DNA of 64,000 nucleotides from Tridacna crocea (lineage: Eukaryota > Mollusca > Bivalvia > Cardiida > Cardiidae), in NCBI GenBank assembly GCA_943736015.1, contig OX031060.1, forward strand, positions 25,931,231-25,995,230, in the 5' to 3' direction. Within the stretch, counting starts at the first letter, position 1. Each line of letters begins with the position of its first letter. The translations under genes were made by a program, and so were the position numbers. The notes beneath the pieces were generated by a model that was given only the letters and a program-made list of their open reading frames with translations, ran no database searches and had not been told where the DNA came from. Shown here piece after piece: positions 54,321-64,000 of this stretch.

Positions 54321-56016
54321 TAAAGACATATTTTCCCGCTCAGAAATACATTTGAAATAGCCAATTTGGGATTTTGCTGCAGGCTTGAAAATTTCATTTC
54401 ACTTATTTAGCGAGATAAGGATTATAAACGAACGTCAGTGATGCCATTTTAATCCAACATTGGCGTTTTCTTTAATATCTTACAAACTCTATGTCCATAT
54501 TCACCCACAATGCCCTCTCATCTTCATTAGGAACTCTTCAGTTTAAGAGCGCGTTTAGGTTTATAAGATTTATAACCAGAACCATGCACAGACATAACTT
54601 AATGGCAACATATTGTTGGAGGAACTGACATGACTGCCTTGTAATATCTTTTTTATCAAACGAGTTGACTTAAAGTATACAACGTATGCCTTGGCGTGCG
54701 TCATTTACAATGGGGTGGGGGGACATCAATATATCGGCATTGTCTGGTGATTGACATCTTCGCGAGCCAAGGTTACGATCACTACGTGGATCTTCTTACC
54801 CTGGCTGATTGAGCCCGATTTCGAGATTCCTGCGATGCGCCCTCTATTGGATGCTTGTTATTACTCCCATTTACATAATATTTCTAACAGCCAATGAAAT
54901 ATCGTTAACAAACCGCTTACGAATACACATGAAGCAATAAATCCACGCGGATTTCCATGTTTACCTTCTATTCGAAAGGTAGCGACCTTATTCTATTTTT
55001 ATCAAAGATGAAATGCTACGAGCGATTTCATTCGTTGCAGTTAGATCTGGCTGCATCCAATGAAAAAGCGTATCGGGGGAATGTAAAAATCAAGCTCGAT
55101 CCGCCAAGGGTAGAGAGCGTAGTGAATCGGCCTTGGCTAGCGAAGATGGGTGATTGAGAACAGAATTTGATTTCATAATACAAGGGCACCGTACAAATTT
55201 ATCATAAATCATGTTACATGTATCGCAACATCCCCAAGGGAATCAAGGATAATTTGTAAACAAAGGAACATATGTAACAATGCCAGGCTAATGTAACAGG
55301 ACCAATATGTTATTCGGTGACCTTAAGTCTTTATTTGGCAAGGGAGATAATTTGACTTGAGGAATGACACCCGTCCAGTCAACGAGTATGATGAAATAAT
55401 GCCACGTTAACACGAATGTGAGATTTTATTTATTTCATGGAACGTATGACAGACAAAATTAATTAGCACCATCAGCCTTAAGGACCTTGTCACAGGTCCA
55501 TGTTTAGACATGTAGTTTGGTTTGAAATGTGTACATACACAAAAATATAGCACTGTCATTTGCATCAAAAGTAAAGAGAAAGAGTTTATAGAGGGAGTAA
55601 ATCAAAATATTTCTGAACTGTTCATTGACATATGCTGCATTGCTGCATTTCTTGATTTTATTCAACATGAAAATTACAAAAAAACAAATCCGCAAGTAGG
55701 GGTATATGTCTTGGCAGCAACGATATAATTTTGGCGCGGAATGGCGAAGTAGTACAAATTTTGGTACGAGCTGTGGTTGGTTTTATGCGCTTATAACTTC
55801 AAAAATACCCAGAACATGGAGCCATAAAACGATAGTAAACTAGTGTATCATCAAACATAAGTCATGGGTTTTATATACTGCTAGAGGAGATTTAATGTGA
55901 TAAAAAAAAACAATTAAATGCAGCTATCTTTATTATGGAGGCACATTTCATTGCAGTGTAATCATAAGTATATTTTAGACTTTTACTTCTCGTTTGTTAT
56001 TCTTGTTATGGGTTAT
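54321..56016. other. Vestigial intron 3, mostly unique sequence
   Basis: A TGTCCATATTCACC scrap of F5 lies at 54491. No exon recognised. Confidence 0.35.
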
Positions 56017-56239
56017 TTAACCCTTTACCAAACAATCCCTGGTTTTTACGACCAAGAGATAGAAGCCTTTAGAAACAATTATGGGAAAAGGAGAAAATGC
56101 TGCTAACCAGCATTTTCTCCTTTTCCCATAATTGTTTTCTAACCTGCTGGAAACACATTTCAATTTTTGAGTTCTGTTTATTTTGTTGTCTGCAATTGCT
56201 TTCAATTTAGACCAGTCTAAAATTTTGGTAAAGAGTTAA
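56017..56239 (+). mobile_element. F1 element with co-varied stem CAATTATGGG
   Basis: AACAATTATGGG pairs with CCCATAATTGTT; the usual stem is CATTGTGGG/CCCACAATG. Confidence 0.9.
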
Positions 56240-56595
56240 TGTATTTTTTTGTTTCTACGTTACGAGAACAGTATCTTATCTAATTATATTGCACTATTCG
56301 TCGGGAGACAACTTAATTTTCATACCAAATATGCAAAGGATTAGTTGCAAGCAGACTAATAGAAAAGTATGGAATATTGTAATGAGTCTGACAGTGTGTA
56401 ACAGTACAGTATGTCAAGGTTCCAGTCTCTAGTAGAAAACTAGTAAACTTGTAAAGCTTGAAGTTGTACTCTAGATAATTCCAGTTTTAACCCTTATCAT
56501 GCTGAACAACAGAAAGGAAAACCCAAAGATTCGAAAGTGAAAACCCAGATATTGGTATATCAGTCATGTGATGGGGAATAATACCTTCTTATTGG

Positions 56596-56662
56596 TCAGT
56601 GTAGACACAAAACCAGACTGCACATTCTGTACAGTCTGATCTTGATCCCTGAAAGCTGTCCG
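56596..56662. repeat. F3 palindromic element
   Basis: CCAGACTGCACATTCTGTACAGTCTGATC; outer arms worn. Confidence 0.72.
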
Positions 56663-57077
56663 CAAAAGACCAGCGAATCACGCATAGCAGCTCAGAGGTT
56701 ACGATTATTTTTTTCTGCCGGTTGCTCTAACTTTAACAGACTGTAACACATTGTTGAACTCTCAACAATATCTATGTTTGACCTTGGCCGCTGGTTGGCC
56801 TTTAATTGTATTCTTCTTACTTACCTTTTACAATGTATTAATCTATATTGATTTAAACAACGTTTTTATACAATTTAAATATATTATATTATCAATGTAT
56901 TCATTTGTTTACTAGATGAAGAACTGTGCACCTTCACAAAATGTCTTTTATCTTAGGACCAATCAGATTTACGGTCTGTATCCAGTTTGTACAATTTCTG
57001 AAACGAAAATGTGCCCTCCTTTTTTTTGGTCCCTTTTGCGCTATTTCATTTGAATGTTTCTTTATATTATTTTACAG

Positions 57078-57133
57078 GTTTGGAACCTACTGCAACAGAA
57101 ACAAGTGCTGGAAGAGATTTGTACTTATATTAA
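57078..57133 (+). CDS. vg: Vestigial-like transcription cofactor, exon 4 (C-terminus)
   Basis: Short last coding exon: one split codon plus 17 residues (LEPTATETSAGRDLYLY), then TAA. The acceptor TATTTTACAG fits, and the phase (1) matches exon 3, completing a 291-codon frame. The exon is assigned by splice phase, position and frame closure rather than strong homology. Most of it lies in the first copy of a 154-bp tandem repeat, so decayed copies of its end (AAGTGCTGGAAGA) recur downstream at 57258 and 57412. Confidence 0.72.
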
Positions 57134-57211
57134 ACATCCATGAAGTTTACGAACCCTCACCTTACGTGCTGATAACTACGACGATAGTGTACATTATAAA
57201 CATGATGTACG

Positions 57212-57217
57212 AATAAA
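57212..57217 (+). promoter_or_regulatory. Candidate polyadenylation signal AATAAA
   Basis: AATAAA lies 79 bp after the vestigial stop, inside the 154-bp repeat. The same hexamer recurs in the third copy (57520-57525) but is altered in the second (AATCAA). Use of either one is inference. Confidence 0.4.
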
Positions 57218-57589
57218 CTAGGTGACGCCACAGTCCCTTATATTCTAAACAGGAAGAAGTGCTGGAAGATATACATACTTGTACTAAATGTGCATGACGT
57301 TTACGAACTCTCACCTTAAGTGCGGATAACTACAACGATAGAGTACATTATAAACATGATGTACGAATCAATTAGGTGACGCCACAGGTCCTTATATTCT
57401 AAACAGGAAGAAGTGCTGGAAGATATACATACTTGTACTAAACGTGCATGAAGTTTACGAACTCTCACCTTAGGTGCTGATAACTACGACGTCAGAGTAC
57501 ATTATAAATATGATGTACGAATAAACTTGGTGACGCCACGTGTTCGGAGAGATTTCTTCTTGCAGAGAAAGAGGAAGACTGATTTTGGT

Positions 57590-57775
57590 AACAGGTAACA
57601 CCGTAGGAATGGGAGGAAATGCTGGTAAGGAGAAATGTCAAGTTAACCGACACATTTCTCCCATTTCCCCACAATATATCTCTTGCTGGAAGAAAACCAC
57701 CCATGACTGATACGTGGTGTAAAAATGCACTCAAAATGGAAGGGTCTAAAATTTGGCCGTCTTGTACGGGGTTAA
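57590..57775 (+). mobile_element. F1 element, decayed; shares TTAA with next
   Basis: GGGAGGAAATGCTGGTAAGG, right arm ACATTTCTCCCATTTCCCC; ends GTACGGGGTTAA. Confidence 0.55.
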
Positions 57776-57997
57776 CCTTTTACCATATCCCGCAATTTAA
57801 CAACCTTAGGGAAGACGGCTTCTGAAAAACTTTGTGGAGAACGGAAAAAACGCTGGCTCCCAGCATTTTTTTCATTTCTCCAAATTTTTTCTACACCTCC
57901 AAAGAGAAATTTCAGTCTTTGAGTCACATGTAATTGGTCGTCTAATAAAGCTTGCAGTTTGGATCAGTATAAAATTCTGTCTTCTCGTACGGAGTTA
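57772..57997 (+). mobile_element. F1 element, worn
   Basis: AACGCTGGCTCCCAGCATT loop; arm B TTGGTCGTCTAATAAAGC. Confidence 0.7.
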
Positions 57998-58257
57998 ACG
58001 GGTGGTCAGAGTAGTGCAAGCCATGTGCCTTACTGGCTTTGAACGGCTTGTAACATTAATGTATGTTTCCCATTAGATCTGCTGGCATCAGTCCTTATCA
58101 AATATTTCCTAAAGTGGCGAAGACAACCATCAAACTTTGCTCAAATCCAGTCCATCTTCGTCAAATATTGACTTGACTTAAACTGTTGATCATTTTGGCG
58201 TAAGTGGAAGAGTCATTTACTCATATTATTCTTTGTTCAATGAGTTGTCCGGTGGGA

Positions 58258-58419
58258 AATTAACACTGAAAATATTCTTGGAAATGGAGAAAATGCTGAT
58301 ACGAGAATTTTCTACCTTTTCAGAGAAAAAAAATCAATCATTTCAGACACATTTGATCTGTTGTCGTCAAACGCTTTCAATTAGGACAAGTAAATTTTTG
58401 TCATCTGATAAAGCGTTAA
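58258..58419 (+). mobile_element. F1 fragment; shares TTAA with next
   Basis: GGAAATGGAGAAAATGCTGATAC and arm B ending GATAAAGCGTTAA. Confidence 0.6.
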
Positions 58420-58640
58420 CTCATTACCAAACCTCAAAAATTTTAGCTTGTCCAAATTGAAAGCATTTACAGATGACAAATTAAAGTGACTGAAAATTGA
58501 AATTTGTTTTGTGAAGGGTAGAAAATGTTGTGGGAAAAGAAAATGCTGGTTGCCAGCATTTTCTTCTTTTTCCCACAATGTTCTCTAAACGCTTCTTTCT
58601 CAGGATCATGAACAGTAGGGATTGTGTGGTAATGGGTTAG
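58416..58640 (-). mobile_element. F1 element, full length
   Basis: Left stem shortened (GGGAAAAGAAAATGC). Right end GGTAATGGGTTAG. Confidence 0.83.
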
Positions 58641-58699
58641 AATTGTGTAATCATTTCATACGTTGTGGAATAAAACAACATAACATTTCTAAAATGGTG

Positions 58700-59321
58700 C
58701 TGTTAATATTCTTAAAATTATTGTTTTTCTCCATTTTGATCTCGGCTGTTTTCAAAGAAAAAAATCGAGGAATTGTCGTAGCCATGGCGTCGTTTTCTGT
58801 AATTTATCGTTGTGCAAAAAGAACGTTGACATTATCATCTCTGTCGTTATTGAATACATTTACTTCAAACTCGGTCAAGTTCTTTCAAAAAGGGAACCCA
58901 TAAAACATAGACAGGCAATCATGAACCCGTAAAACATGGACAGGCAATCATCATATTATTTTCGACGAATTTATGCTACTTTTTTTACTTAGAATTTTCA
59001 GTAACTTGGACCTTTTGTAAGTACATGTATCTCCGTAATTAATGAATACATCAACTTCAAATTTGGTTAATTTGTTAACTTTCAAAAGGGAATACATACA
59101 ATGGCAGGTAACTATCAAAATAAGTTTGACACAGCTATGCCTCATTTTAGATACATGCATATAATATCACTGAAAATCATGTAACTTCAGCCGTGCGTTG
59201 GCGCCACCATACGGTGCTCTTGTTTTTTCTTGTATCACATATTTTATATATGTGATATTTTTGTAGAGATGTTATGAGAGTATGTATGATTATTTTCTAA
59301 TAAAATATGAAATTTATTGAC

Positions 59322-59352
<31 letters not shown>

Positions 59353-59353
59353 A
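58700..59353. repeat. Dispersed-repeat remnant with (TTA)n tail
   Basis: Internally repeated phrases (AACATAGACAGGCAATCAT twice at 58905-58951; TCAACTTCAAATTTGGT echoes TTACTTCAAACTCGGT). Then AATAAAATATG, and a (TTA)n run at 59322-59350. Probably the 3-prime end of a non-LTR element; no reverse transcriptase is visible. Confidence 0.4.
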
Positions 59354-59454
59354 GTCTGACACTGGCTAGAGTTCCTGCTGACGGCCAGTCAATAGTTTGT
59401 AGTTCAAGCATGTATACCTTGTTTGTGACATGCGCTTATTAATACTTTTCGTAT

Positions 59455-59630
59455 TTACAAGATCCTAAAGGGAAGGCTTTGAATAGATTGGGGAAAAGGA
59501 CAAGATGCTGGTTACCAACATTTTATCTGTTTCCACAATATTCACTGTCCTTTAGGTCGTTCTCCATCGTTTGAGCCACAATTATTTCCGTATGTATAAG
59601 CTTTCAAACACTCTATCACTCTGTGAGGAG
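59455..59630 (+). mobile_element. F1 remnant
   Basis: GGGGAAAAGGACAAGATGCTGG, ACCAACATTTTATCTGTTTCC. Confidence 0.5.
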
Positions 59631-59654
59631 ACAAAATGGATTATTTCTCAGAAG

Positions 59655-59872
59655 GGCAATGACATTTCAGACTTTTCCATATTGAAAACACTTGCATGGC
59701 CACAAATTGAAGCGACTCAAATAATGAATTATGTATGTCCAAGGTAAGTTAGAAAACACTGTTGTAAAAGGAGAAAAAATACTGGTGACCAGAATTTTCT
59801 CCTTTTTGTACTTTACTAAGAACCTTCTACCTCATTTCCGTTAAAATATGGCATTGCTTTGTAAAGGGTTAA
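59655..59872 (-). mobile_element. F1 element, worn; shares TTAA with next
   Basis: Stem AAAACACTGTTGTAAAAGG; loop ATACTGGTGACCAGAAT; ends GTAAAGGGTTAA. Confidence 0.7.
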
Positions 59873-60095
59873 CCCATTACCACATATCCCTACTTTTGAC
59901 GACCCTGAGAAAGAAGCCTCTAGAAAACATTGTGGGAAAAGGAGAAAATGCTGGTAACCAGCATTTTCTCCTTTTTCCACAATGTTTTCTACCTTTCACA
60001 AAACAAATTTCAAATTTTTGATCGCTTTGATTATGTCCTCTGCAAATGTTCTCAATTGGACAAACCTAAAATTTTGTTGTTTGGTGACGGGTTAA
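59869..60095 (+). mobile_element. F1 element, full length
   Basis: Arm A ACCACATATCCCTACTTTTG; arm B TATGTCCTCTGCAAATGTTC. Confidence 0.88.
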
Positions 60096-60533
60096 GAAAC
60101 GATTTTCGGACAATGTCGTTAAATGATAGATGGTTATATTGATGATGTAGCATTAAAACCAAAATCTAATTTGAAAGTACTCACTGTTTACTCACAATGA
60201 AACCAAGAAAGACTCATCCTGATAATCCCAGATTAGCATAACATGGCCTAGATTTTACAGAAACTATTAAAGGGACATTAAACCCTATTTCGTCTCGCAA
60301 GCTAAAAAAAGCTGCTTATTTTCATTCGCACGCAGAGTTTGATTTTAAAATTAAAACGAAGTTAAAAGGACAAGTGCAAAACACGAATTCGGGAAATCAG
60401 CGAGTCTACTTGTAGTTTAAACGGAGGTTTTCCTTATTTGTTAGTAACGGTATGGCTGCTTTGGCATAACAAGGGACCAAAACAAGGGACCAAAACTTTC
60501 CTTTACCCGGTAAAACATCGTTTGGTTCTTAGT
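60096..60533. other. Intergenic sequence
   Basis: AAAGGGACATTAAACCCTAT at 60270 resembles a SINE tail domain; AACAAGGGACCAAA is duplicated at 60468-60497. Confidence 0.3.
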
Positions 60534-60751
60534 TTAACCCTTTCCCAAACGACAAACTTTTGGACTAGACCAAACTGAAAACATTTGCAGACGACAATTC
60601 AATTCAAAGATGATATCTATGATAGGGTAGAAAACATTGTGGGAAAAGGAGAAAATGCTGGTTCCCAGCATTTTCTCCTTTTCCCACAATGTTTTTAAAA
60701 GGCTACTATTCCAGACCCTTAAAATCCAGGGATTGTTTGGGAAAGGGTTAA
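60534..60751 (-). mobile_element. F1 element, full length, perfect hairpin
   Basis: Loop CTGGTTCCCAG; CCCAAAC/GATTGTTTGGG ends. Confidence 0.9.
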
Positions 60752-60862
60752 GGTGTAGTATAGCCGACTGTAGTTTTGAAAATCATGGGTTCGAGTCCAG
60801 CTTATGGCAATTTTTACCCATGAGTAAAAAATGCCACAAGCTTGTTTCGAGATAGCTTGAAC
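60752..60862 (+). mobile_element. tRNA-like SINE head
   Basis: GTGTAGTATAGCCGACTG (box A region) then ATGGGTTCGAGTCCAG (box B). No cloverleaf closes, so not a tRNA gene. Confidence 0.5.
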
Positions 60863-60983
60863 CCACAGGTGCCTGACGTGTCTGGTATCATACCATCCCT
60901 CTATATAGACATAATATAATATTATATCTATACAGAGGGATGCTATGATACCAGACACGTCAGGCACCTGTGGCTTGAACCCA
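60862..60983. repeat. Long hairpin with about 50-bp arms
   Basis: CACAGGTGCCTGACGTGTC to CCATCCCTCT mirrored by AGAGGGATGC to GACACGTCAGGCACCTGTG, one mismatch seen, around an AT-rich loop. Confidence 0.85.
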
Positions 60984-61059
60984 TGTTTTTTTTTTTTCTT
61001 TGGTTTATGTTCACCACTTAGGGTGAAAGCATCAACTTTCCCACCCCATAGCAATACTG

Positions 61060-61580
61060 GATCAAAATTCGGGTTAATGCACCTTTACAGAAAGAATATT
61101 ATTCAGTTTCCTCGATGAACCCCCAGAAACCAGAGCTATAGAAACTGTTACAAGTTTTCTGCAAGAACAAAGACACAGTCAAATGAATCCTATTACCTCG
61201 CGATATAAATAAAAGAAGCTTATTTATTTCAGGTTTTCCTCATTGAGACAAGAATTTCGGATCTAGTAAAATCCGGGTAAACCTTTGACGATTTGTAATA
61301 AAATCGTAAACGTCAGATTACAGGAAATAGTTTACATTTCTTACGGATTTAAACAAATCAGACGTACAGAGCTTTTCGACAAAAAAATGTTGAACTGTCT
61401 CCAAGGTAATTCTCTTATTCATACTCCCGTATTTTCGCTGTATCATCAGTGAAGACGGTGGGAAACTTTTGCGAAAAATTGACGAAATCCGTATAGGTTG
61501 TAATTCATAAATTGCAACAATGTTTTATGCTTGCCAGCGTATGCCTTGTTGCATCTGACTGAACCCATGACAATTTATGT
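61060..61580. other. Intergenic sequence, no identified element
   Basis: No second copies or frames of note. Confidence 0.3.
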
Positions 61581-61808
61581 GAAACTCTTTCCAGAACAAG
61601 CCCTGGTTTTTACATGTCTGCAGTAAAAGTCTTTTGAAAACACTGTGGGAAAAGGAGAAATTGCTCGTAACGAGCAATTTCTCCTTTTCCCACAGTGTTT
61701 TCTACCCTTTTTGAGAACTTTCTGTCATTGTCTCCAAATCTAAAATTGTCGTCTGCAAACTCTTTTGGTTTGGAAGAGTCCAAAATTTGTCGTTTGGGAA
61801 AGAGTTAA
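61581..61808 (+). mobile_element. F1 element, GCTCG subtype with CACTG/CAGTG stem
   Basis: Perfect hairpin carrying both co-variations; arm B TTGTCGTCTGCAAACTCTTT as in 7977. Confidence 0.9.
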
Positions 61809-61857
61809 CCATATCATCGCAATAGACGAAATGGATGGTTTTGCATACCACCGTTAC

Positions 61858-61910
61858 CAAGATCAGACTGCATAGATTAAGCTGTCTGATCCTAGATCTT
61901 AGAAATTGTG
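61858..61910. repeat. F3 palindromic element, worn
   Basis: AGATCAGACTGCATAGATTAAGCTGTCTGATC. Confidence 0.6.
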
Positions 61911-62046
61911 TATTTGTAGAACGCCATCTTGCTGGTGAAATAGGTTTTATGGATTCACAATTATGATTTTGATAATTAGCTTGGTATAACGGGGATGCAT
62001 TGAACCCCATTTTGTCAGAGCATGGCCCATAATGCTTTTGTGAGTA

Positions 62047-62275
62047 TTATCCCATTACCAAACGACAATATTTTAGGCTTGTCCAAATCGAAAGCATTTG
62101 CAGACGACAAAATAAAAGTGACTGAAAATTAAAAAAAATGTTTTGTGAAGGGTAGAAAACATTGTAGGAAAAGGAGAAAATGCTGGTTACCAGCATTTTC
62201 TCCTTTTCCTACAATGTTTTCTAAAGGCTTCTTTCTCAAGGTCGTCAAAAGTAGGGATTGTGAGGTAATGGTTTA
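62047..62275 (-). mobile_element. F1 element with co-varied stem GTAGG/CCTAC
   Basis: ACATTGTAGGAAAAGG pairs with CCTTTTCCTACAATGT; perfect hairpin. Confidence 0.9.
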
Positions 62276-62441
62276 AGGAACCGTGAATGAAATCATTGTG
62301 ACAAATTAAGAAAAATGCTCACTTCAAGCTGTTCCTCGGTTTCATAAAGCGTTGGCATTTTGCTTCATCAGCGCTTTCAGAATCATTCTTTCAGCAAAAA
62401 ATTTTAGATTTTCGGGAAAAGTGTTTTTTTTAACCATTAAA

Positions 62442-62556
62442 ATGAGCCATGCTCTGTAAAAAAGGAGGCTTAATACATCTGCAAAAAGTTTTCGTTTCGT
62501 GTTAGCCTGCGCAGTCCTCGCAGGCTGACCTGAGTTGAAACCTTTTGATTTTGGTC
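62442..62556. repeat. F6 palindromic element
   Basis: GTTAGCCTGCGCAGTCCTCG against GCAGGCTGACCTGAGTTG. Confidence 0.7.
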
Positions 62557-62716
62557 AATTTTGTGCTTGTCAAAAGACGATTTTTATCTGAAAATTCATA
62601 TTAGTTGCTAATTATGTGATGACTTAAATTGCTTTGCCATCATGTATCACAGAAATGCACTTTTACCCACTTTTGCCCGAACAAAAGCACTTGTGGACGA
62701 CAGATCAAAATGTGTC

Positions 62717-62945
62717 TTAACTCTTCACCACACTATCTCGACTTTTAACGACCCTGAGGAAGAAGCCTTTTGAAAACATTGCAGGGAAAGGAGAAAATGC
62801 TGGTAACCAGCATTTTCTCCTTTTCCCACAATGTTTTTCTATCCATCCCAAGACAAATTTCAATTTTTGAGTCACGTTTATTCGTTGTCTGCAAAACTTT
62901 TCACTTTGGACAAGTTCAAAATTTTGTCTTTCGATAAAGAGTTAA
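62717..62945 (+). mobile_element. F1 element, full length
   Basis: ACCACACTATCTCGACTTTT; stem GCAGGGAAAGG against CCTTTTCCCAC. Confidence 0.87.
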
Positions 62946-63099
62946 TTGATGAGCTAGGACTTTTACGGGATATTAACATTAAAGAAAAACGAGAAAACGC
63001 TGATTACAAACTTTTCCTCCTTTTCTTCCACAGTGTTTTCTAATACATCTGTTTCATTTCTCTAAATTGTTAAAACGCACGATTGTTCGGTAAAGAATA
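62942..63099 (-). mobile_element. F1 remnant sharing TTAA with previous
   Basis: AACGCTGATTACAAAC loop, arm A CACGATTGTTCGGTAAAG. Confidence 0.5.
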
Positions 63100-63392
63100 T
63101 TATGTTTTGAATAATTTAATAGTGGGGGAAAGGTTGTTGTTTTTTTTTTCATCAGAGCAAATATTCATACTATGCTTCTATAAAAGAATTCCTGGACGAT
63201 GTGGAATTTTATAAAGTCATAAATTTCCGTATGAACTAATTTCACTTGTTGCAATGACCCATAAAATAACCGTTTAATTGTCGGTGGGAGGGGGGCAACC
63301 CAAACTTCCAAGGAACTGTAAAAGCCGAGGGGTCCATGTAAACACGGGACCTGACCAAGCGTCCCATTGCCGGCTGACATTTTTATTACATA

Positions 63393-63622
63393 TTAAACCC
63401 ATTAGCACACAATCCCTACTTTTGATGACTCCGAGAAAGAAGCCTTTAGAAAACATAGTGGGAAAACGAGAAAATGCTGGTAACCAGCATTTTCTCCTTT
63501 TCCCACAATGTTTTCTACTCTTCACAAAACAAATTTCAAATTTTCAGTCACTTTTATTTTGTCGTCTGCAAATGCTTTCAATCTGGACAAGTCAAAAATA
63601 TTGTCGTTTGGTAATGAGTTAA
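63393..63622 (+). mobile_element. F1 element, full length
   Basis: Stem CATAGTGGGAAAACG against CCTTTTCCCACAATG (three mismatches); clean TTAA ends. Confidence 0.9.
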
Positions 63623-63660
63623 ACCCAGATTACCTCATTTAGAGATACCGATTCTACTGT

Positions 63661-63740
63661 TCTGCCTGAACACTGACTCAGCCGGTAAGGACAGGGCTGT
63701 AAACCAGGGGGTTACTGGTTCGATTCGACAGCTCGAATAT
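63661..63740 (+). mobile_element. tRNA-like SINE head
   Basis: ACTGACTCAGCCGGTAAGG (box A region) and GTTACTGGTTCGATTCG (box B). Confidence 0.5.
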
Positions 63741-64000
63741 ATTTCTTTTTGACTGATGATAGTCGTTGCAACAAGATTTACTTCTCTCTCACGGCTGATT
63801 ATTTTCTGGAAGATAGTTAAGTCAGAAATCAGGCAATAACTTGGAAGTTGTGGTAAAAACAACCTCGGAAAGCCAAAGGTAAGTGTACAGGCAGTAGATA
63901 TTTAACTGTAAAATCGTTCAAAACGGTGTTGAATATCGCACAAACAAACCAGTACTCTTGTGCGTCATATTTGTAACGTTAGTAGTTGGTTCAGAAATGA

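Larger units (their letters stand above)
57067..57540 (+). repeat. 154-bp tandem repeat, three copies, over the last vestigial exon
   Basis: Landmark GGTGACGCCAC occurs at 57221, 57375 and 57529, and GTGCTGG at 57105, 57259 and 57413, both exactly 154 bp apart. The first unit carries the functional-looking end of exon 4. The second and third lack the acceptor context and differ by scattered substitutions. It looks like a local duplication of the gene's 3-prime end. Confidence 0.9.

Noticed and set aside
58622..58903. Open frame with a signal-peptide-like MVLLIFLKLLFF stretch
   Set aside because: Downstream part is dispersed repeat, and it starts in the end of an F1 copy.
60752..60862. Possible tRNA gene
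   Set aside because: Box A and B are recognisable but acceptor and anticodon stems do not form; SINE head instead. The same applies to 63661-63740.

Overview
This is animal genomic DNA. It is AT-rich, has spliced genes with GT-AG introns, has no bacterial-style gene packing, and is full of dispersed repeats. tRNA-headed SINEs, a repeat with a 166-bp tandem core, and abundant short palindromic elements together suggest a mollusc, most likely a bivalve. The species assignment is inference, not something read from the sequence.

Two conserved protein-coding genes are supported, arranged head-to-head about 29.6 kb apart. On the minus strand, positions 2381-10518 hold the first five coding exons of a parvin, the integrin-linked-kinase partner at cell-matrix adhesions. 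These cover the N-terminal tail and the start of the first calponin-homology domain; the remaining exons lie left of the window. All four splice junctions keep the frame. A 19-bp candidate alternative first exon lies at 12545-12563. On the plus strand, 40109-57133 holds a complete four-exon vestigial/vestigial-like (VGLL) transcription cofactor of 291 codons, with the TEAD-binding Tondu motif in exon 2.

About a quarter of the window is one family, called F1 here: roughly 230-bp elements with TTAA at both ends, short terminal inverted repeats (TTAACYCWTTACCA-like), two unlike arms (A: ACAATCCC side; B: CAGACGAC side), and a central near-perfect hairpin of about 60-70 bp. I count about 80 copies or pieces. 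Strand + in the list means arm A is on the left. Hairpin arms co-vary from copy to copy, copies often abut and share one TTAA, and two copies have arm B on both sides. Other families: F2 (about 360 bp, also TTAA-flanked, ends CAGTAGACCC/GGGTCTACTG); F3 (hairpin TCAGACTGCAC/GTGCAGTCTGA inside GTGTAGATC ends); F4 (TGTGACCCATCACG ends); F5 (GGTCCATATTCACCAACC ends); F6 (GTCAGCCTGCGCA palindrome); a pearl/BIV160-like element with a 166-bp tandem core; several tRNA-derived SINEs; LINE 3-prime tails; and microsatellites.

Layout: 1-10.5 kb parvin exons in repeat-rich introns; 10.8-40 kb intergenic, mostly F1 and other repeats with a few non-repetitive blocks (20.6-21.6, 22.0-22.9, 30.4-31.2, 31.5-34.0 kb) that could carry regulatory DNA; 40.1-57.1 kb the vestigial gene, whose exon 2 is closely bracketed by two oppositely oriented F1 copies and whose last exon lies in a 154-bp tandem repeat; 57.1-64 kb intergenic and again F1-rich.
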